Origin: UBA6544 sp049601975 | Lineage (GTDB): Bacteria > Pseudomonadota > Alphaproteobacteria > UBA8366 | NCBI GenBank assembly: GCA_049601975.1 | Contig: JBMYRC010000197.1 | Coordinates: 1 to 5,794, forward strand | Direction of reading: 5' to 3' | Length of the DNA: 5,794 nt | Shown: piece by piece, positions 5,139 through 5,794 of the stretch | Layout: each line of letters starts with the position of its first letter | How positions within the stretch are numbered: the first letter of the stretch is position 1 | The notes under the pieces: generated by a model | Seen by the model: only the letters and a program-made list of their open reading frames with translations | Told to the model about the DNA's origin: nothing | The model's database searches: none | Made by a program: the position numbers and the translations under genes

Positions 5139-5794
5139 ATGGCGTTAAGCAAGCAAGAGATCGAACACTATCACGAGGCCGGATACGTCATTCCGGATTA
5201 TCGATTACCGGAGGAGACGCTGGAGTCCATCCGAGCTGACTATGACCGCTTGTTGGCGCGTCATCCTGAGTTCCACGATTACTGCCCAATGCTGTTGCGC
5301 TACGATCTCTCGTTTCTGAATTACGCGCGTGACCCCAATATCCTAAACATGGTCGAGCAAGTGATCGGGTCGGATGTCATTTTGTGGAACTCCAGCTTCT
5401 TCGCGAAACCAGCCGAGAACGGCAAAAAGACACCATGGCATCAGGACGGCGAATATTGGCCGCTGCGTCCGCTCGCCACCTGCACGGTCTGGCTCGCGAT
5501 CGACGACGCGACCGTTGAGAACGGCTGTCTGAAATTCATGCCGGGCTCGCACAAAAACCGGAACCTACGGCCACACCGCACGAACAAGGACCCGAATTTT
5601 ACCCTGCATCAAGAACTGCTGGAGAGCGAGTACAACGATGATGATGCAGTGCCGCTCGTCCTCAAAGCGGGACAAATGTCATTGCACGATGTCTATCTAT
5701 TGCACGGTTCTGAGGCCAATAATTCCGGCACGCCACGGCGCGGTATGACAATGCGCTTCATGCCCGGCACCTCCGTCTTTGACCGCGCCGAAGC
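5139..5794 (+). CDS. Phytanoyl-CoA dioxygenase (PhyH) family Fe(II)/2-oxoglutarate oxygenase, 3' truncated by window
   Basis: 218 residues are visible and the frame runs off the window without a stop. The start MALSKQEIEHYHEAGYVIPDY is the usual opening of PhyH-family proteins. The iron-binding facial triad can be read: His101 and Asp103 in WHQDGEYW, and His189 in YLLHGSEANNSG. Arg200 (TPRRG), 11 residues after the last His, fits the 2-oxoglutarate carboxylate-binding position. CTVWLAIDDATVENGCLKFMPGSH (113-136, given here in outline) is the conserved core strand pair with the family's ENGCL and PGSH motifs. Because the Asp is kept, the enzyme should be a hydroxylase or related oxygenase, not a halogenase of the SyrB2 kind, which has Ala or Gly there. 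Bacterial members act on many small molecules, so the name does not imply phytanoyl-CoA as substrate. It follows the transporter gene by 26 bases. Confidence 0.9.
   Translation, partial: MALSKQEIEHYHEAGYVIPDYRLPEETLESIRADYDRLLARHPEFHDYCPMLLRYDLSFLNYARDPNILNMVEQVIGSDVILWNSSFFAKPAENGKKTPWHQDGEYWPLRPLATCTVWLAIDDATVENGCLKFMPGSHKNRNLRPHRTNKDPNFTLHQELLESEYNDDDAVPLVLKAGQMSLHDVYLLHGSEANNSGTPRRGMTMRFMPGTSVFDRAE

Noticed and set aside
5139..5794. Halogenase reading of the PhyH-family enzyme
   Set aside because: The iron-binding Asp (103) is present; Fe(II)/2-oxoglutarate halogenases have Ala or Gly at this site.

Overview
The window looks like ordinary chromosomal DNA from a proteobacterium, most likely an alphaproteobacterium of moderate GC content. 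That guess rests on the mix of families (a phytanoyl-CoA dioxygenase-type oxygenase, a stand-alone Aas/LplT-type transporter, a TVP38-type membrane protein, an AlkP-superfamily hydrolase) and on the general codon use. No marker gene fixes the taxon. No integrase, transposase, CRISPR array or plasmid function was seen.

Layout from left to right. At 1-744 (+) is the C-terminal part of an alkaline-phosphatase-superfamily phosphodiesterase or sulfatase. It is followed by a strong imperfect palindrome at 791-831. At 855-1013 (-) is a 52-residue two-helix membrane protein with a GTG start, a near-perfect Shine-Dalgarno and a recognisable promoter; it is too short for most gene callers. A 12-base perfect palindrome at 1223-1234 precedes a 40-residue lipoprotein at 1275-1397 (+). 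A tRNA-Leu(UAA) gene lies at 1483-1569 (+). It ends two bases before the stop codon of a convergent TVP38/TMEM64 (SNARE-associated/DedA-like) membrane protein at 1572-2312 (-). One base upstream of that gene is a broken gene at 2314-2882 (-), whose pieces, read across frames, give a universal-stress-protein-like fold.

Divergent from the broken gene, three plus-strand genes form a probable operon: an alpha/beta hydrolase with a complete catalytic triad (2978-3784), an MFS transporter of the LplT/Aas lysophospholipid type (3826-5112), and a phytanoyl-CoA dioxygenase-family Fe(II)/2-oxoglutarate oxygenase (5139 to the window end, incomplete). The gaps are 41 and 26 bases, so co-transcription is likely. 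Hydrolase, transporter and oxygenase together could handle a lipid-like or ester-containing compound, but that joint role is inference from proximity.

I did not find clear evidence of a new multi-gene system. The most useful observations are the two small membrane-associated genes that standard calling would miss, the multi-frame Usp-like gene, and the convergent tRNA/TVP38 junction.
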